A stretch of DNA of 5,980 bases from an uncultured Oscillospiraceae bacterium (GTDB taxonomy: Bacteria; Bacillota; Clostridia; Oscillospirales; Oscillospiraceae). A program made the position numbers and the translations under genes. Positions 5,847 to 5,980 of this stretch are shown here, one piece after another. The stretch spans positions 1 to 5,980 of the forward strand of contig CALWXI010000242.1 in the NCBI GenBank assembly GCA_944385455.1, given 5' to 3'. The notes beneath the pieces were generated by a model. It worked only from the letters and a program-made list of their open reading frames with translations, had not been told where the DNA came from and did no database searches. Every line of letters starts with the position of its first letter. The stretch's first letter is position 1.

Positions 5847-5873
5847 AAAACTCCCCGAAAAAAAGGGGAAAAA
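5847..5873 (+). promoter_or_regulatory. Phased A-tracts upstream of the tandem promoters
   Basis: Runs of 4, 7 and 5 A lie at 5847-5850, 5858-5864 and 5869-5873. Their centres are about 12 and 10 bp apart, near one helical turn. They end five bases before the -35 box at 5879. A-tracts here could act as an UP-like element for RNA polymerase alpha or as curved DNA, as at strong rRNA promoters. The tracts are seen directly; the function is inference. Confidence 0.4.
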
Positions 5874-5878
5874 GGGGG

Positions 5879-5907
5879 TTGACAAAAGAGGAAGGGTCTG
5901 GTATTCT
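5879..5907 (+). promoter_or_regulatory. Strong sigma-A promoter P1, reads out of the window
   Basis: A perfect -35 TTGACA (5879-5884), exactly 17 bases, then -10 TATTCT (5902-5907; five of six matches). No plus-strand coding region follows before the window ends. Together with a second TTGACA 94 bases on, this is the tandem arrangement typical of rRNA or tRNA operons. A small GC stem (5922-5926 with 5930-5934) lies in its leader. Confidence 0.75.
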
Positions 5908-5948
5908 AACGAAGCTGTCCGGCGGCGAGGCCGCGGCGGCGGGGGAAA

Positions 5949-5964
5949 TTCGAAGGGCTTCGAA
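5949..5964. repeat. Palindrome TTCGAAGGGCTTCGAA between the tandem promoters
   Basis: TTCGAAG (5949-5955) and CTTCGAA (5958-5964) form a perfect 7-bp inverted repeat with a 2-base centre, nine bases before the second TTGACA. The symmetry would suit a dimeric DNA-binding protein. As RNA it could form a short stem in the P1 leader, but no terminator T-run follows. The repeat is certain; its role is not. Confidence 0.5.
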
Positions 5965-5972
5965 AAAACCTG

Positions 5973-5980
5973 TTGACAAA
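5973..5980 (+). promoter_or_regulatory. -35 box of a second promoter P2, cut by the window edge
   Basis: TTGACA (5973-5978) is preceded by an A-run (5963-5968) and lies 94 bases after the equivalent box of P1. The -10 box would fall near 5996, outside the window, so the promoter is inferred from one perfect hexamer and the tandem context. Confidence 0.55.

Noticed and set aside
5851..5868. CCCC/GGGG stem around an A7 loop as a terminator
   Set aside because: Only 4 bp, no T-run on either strand, and no gene ends there; the A-tracts are better read as promoter-upstream sequence.
5773..5979. Minus-strand open frame of 68 codons at the right end
   Set aside because: It starts at a TTG inside the P2 -35 box, covers both tandem promoters and the ATPase promoter, and has no ribosome site.

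Overview
The window comes from a GC-rich bacterium, most likely a Clostridia member of the Oscillospiraceae type (Flavonifractor/Lawsonibacter-like). This is an inference from gene content (a Bacillus-type xpt next to guaA, a clostridial Mrp with an N-terminal cysteine cluster, a membrane-tethered SMC-like ATPase), strong AGGAGG-type ribosome sites, consensus sigma-A promoters and GC-rich codons. No rRNA is visible to confirm it. All four genes lie on the minus strand, so they read from right to left.

Layout from right to left. Positions 5973-5980 and 5879-5907 hold plus-strand promoters with perfect TTGACA boxes. They are arranged in tandem and point out of the window, as is usual in front of an rRNA or tRNA operon. 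Back to back with them, a minus-strand promoter (5788-5816) drives a 751-residue SMC/SbcC-like ATPase (3485-5740). This protein has two membrane helices at its coiled-coil hinge and apparently starts at a CTG codon. An mrp-type Fe-S carrier gene (2596-3414) follows after 71 bases with no terminator between them, so the two are probably co-transcribed. A 14-bp perfect hairpin (2554-2587) closes that unit.

The second unit starts from a promoter at 2446-2474. It encodes xanthine phosphoribosyltransferase (xpt, 1787-2365) and, after a 123-base GC-rich gap with a strong hairpin, GMP synthase (guaA, 122-1663). The two enzymes act in sequence: Xpt salvages xanthine to XMP, and GuaA aminates XMP to GMP. 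No purine riboswitch is visible in front of xpt or guaA.

Left of guaA the base composition falls sharply (21 G+C in the first 60 bases). Two direct copies of GTTGCCA, 11 bp apart, lie there. The 3' end of guaA is a known integration site for tyrosine-recombinase elements, so the left edge may be the beginning of an integrated element. This, the non-AUG start of the ATPase and its membrane-hinge architecture are the most interesting points. No CRISPR array, insertion sequence, tRNA or complete novel defence system is visible; most of the window is housekeeping.
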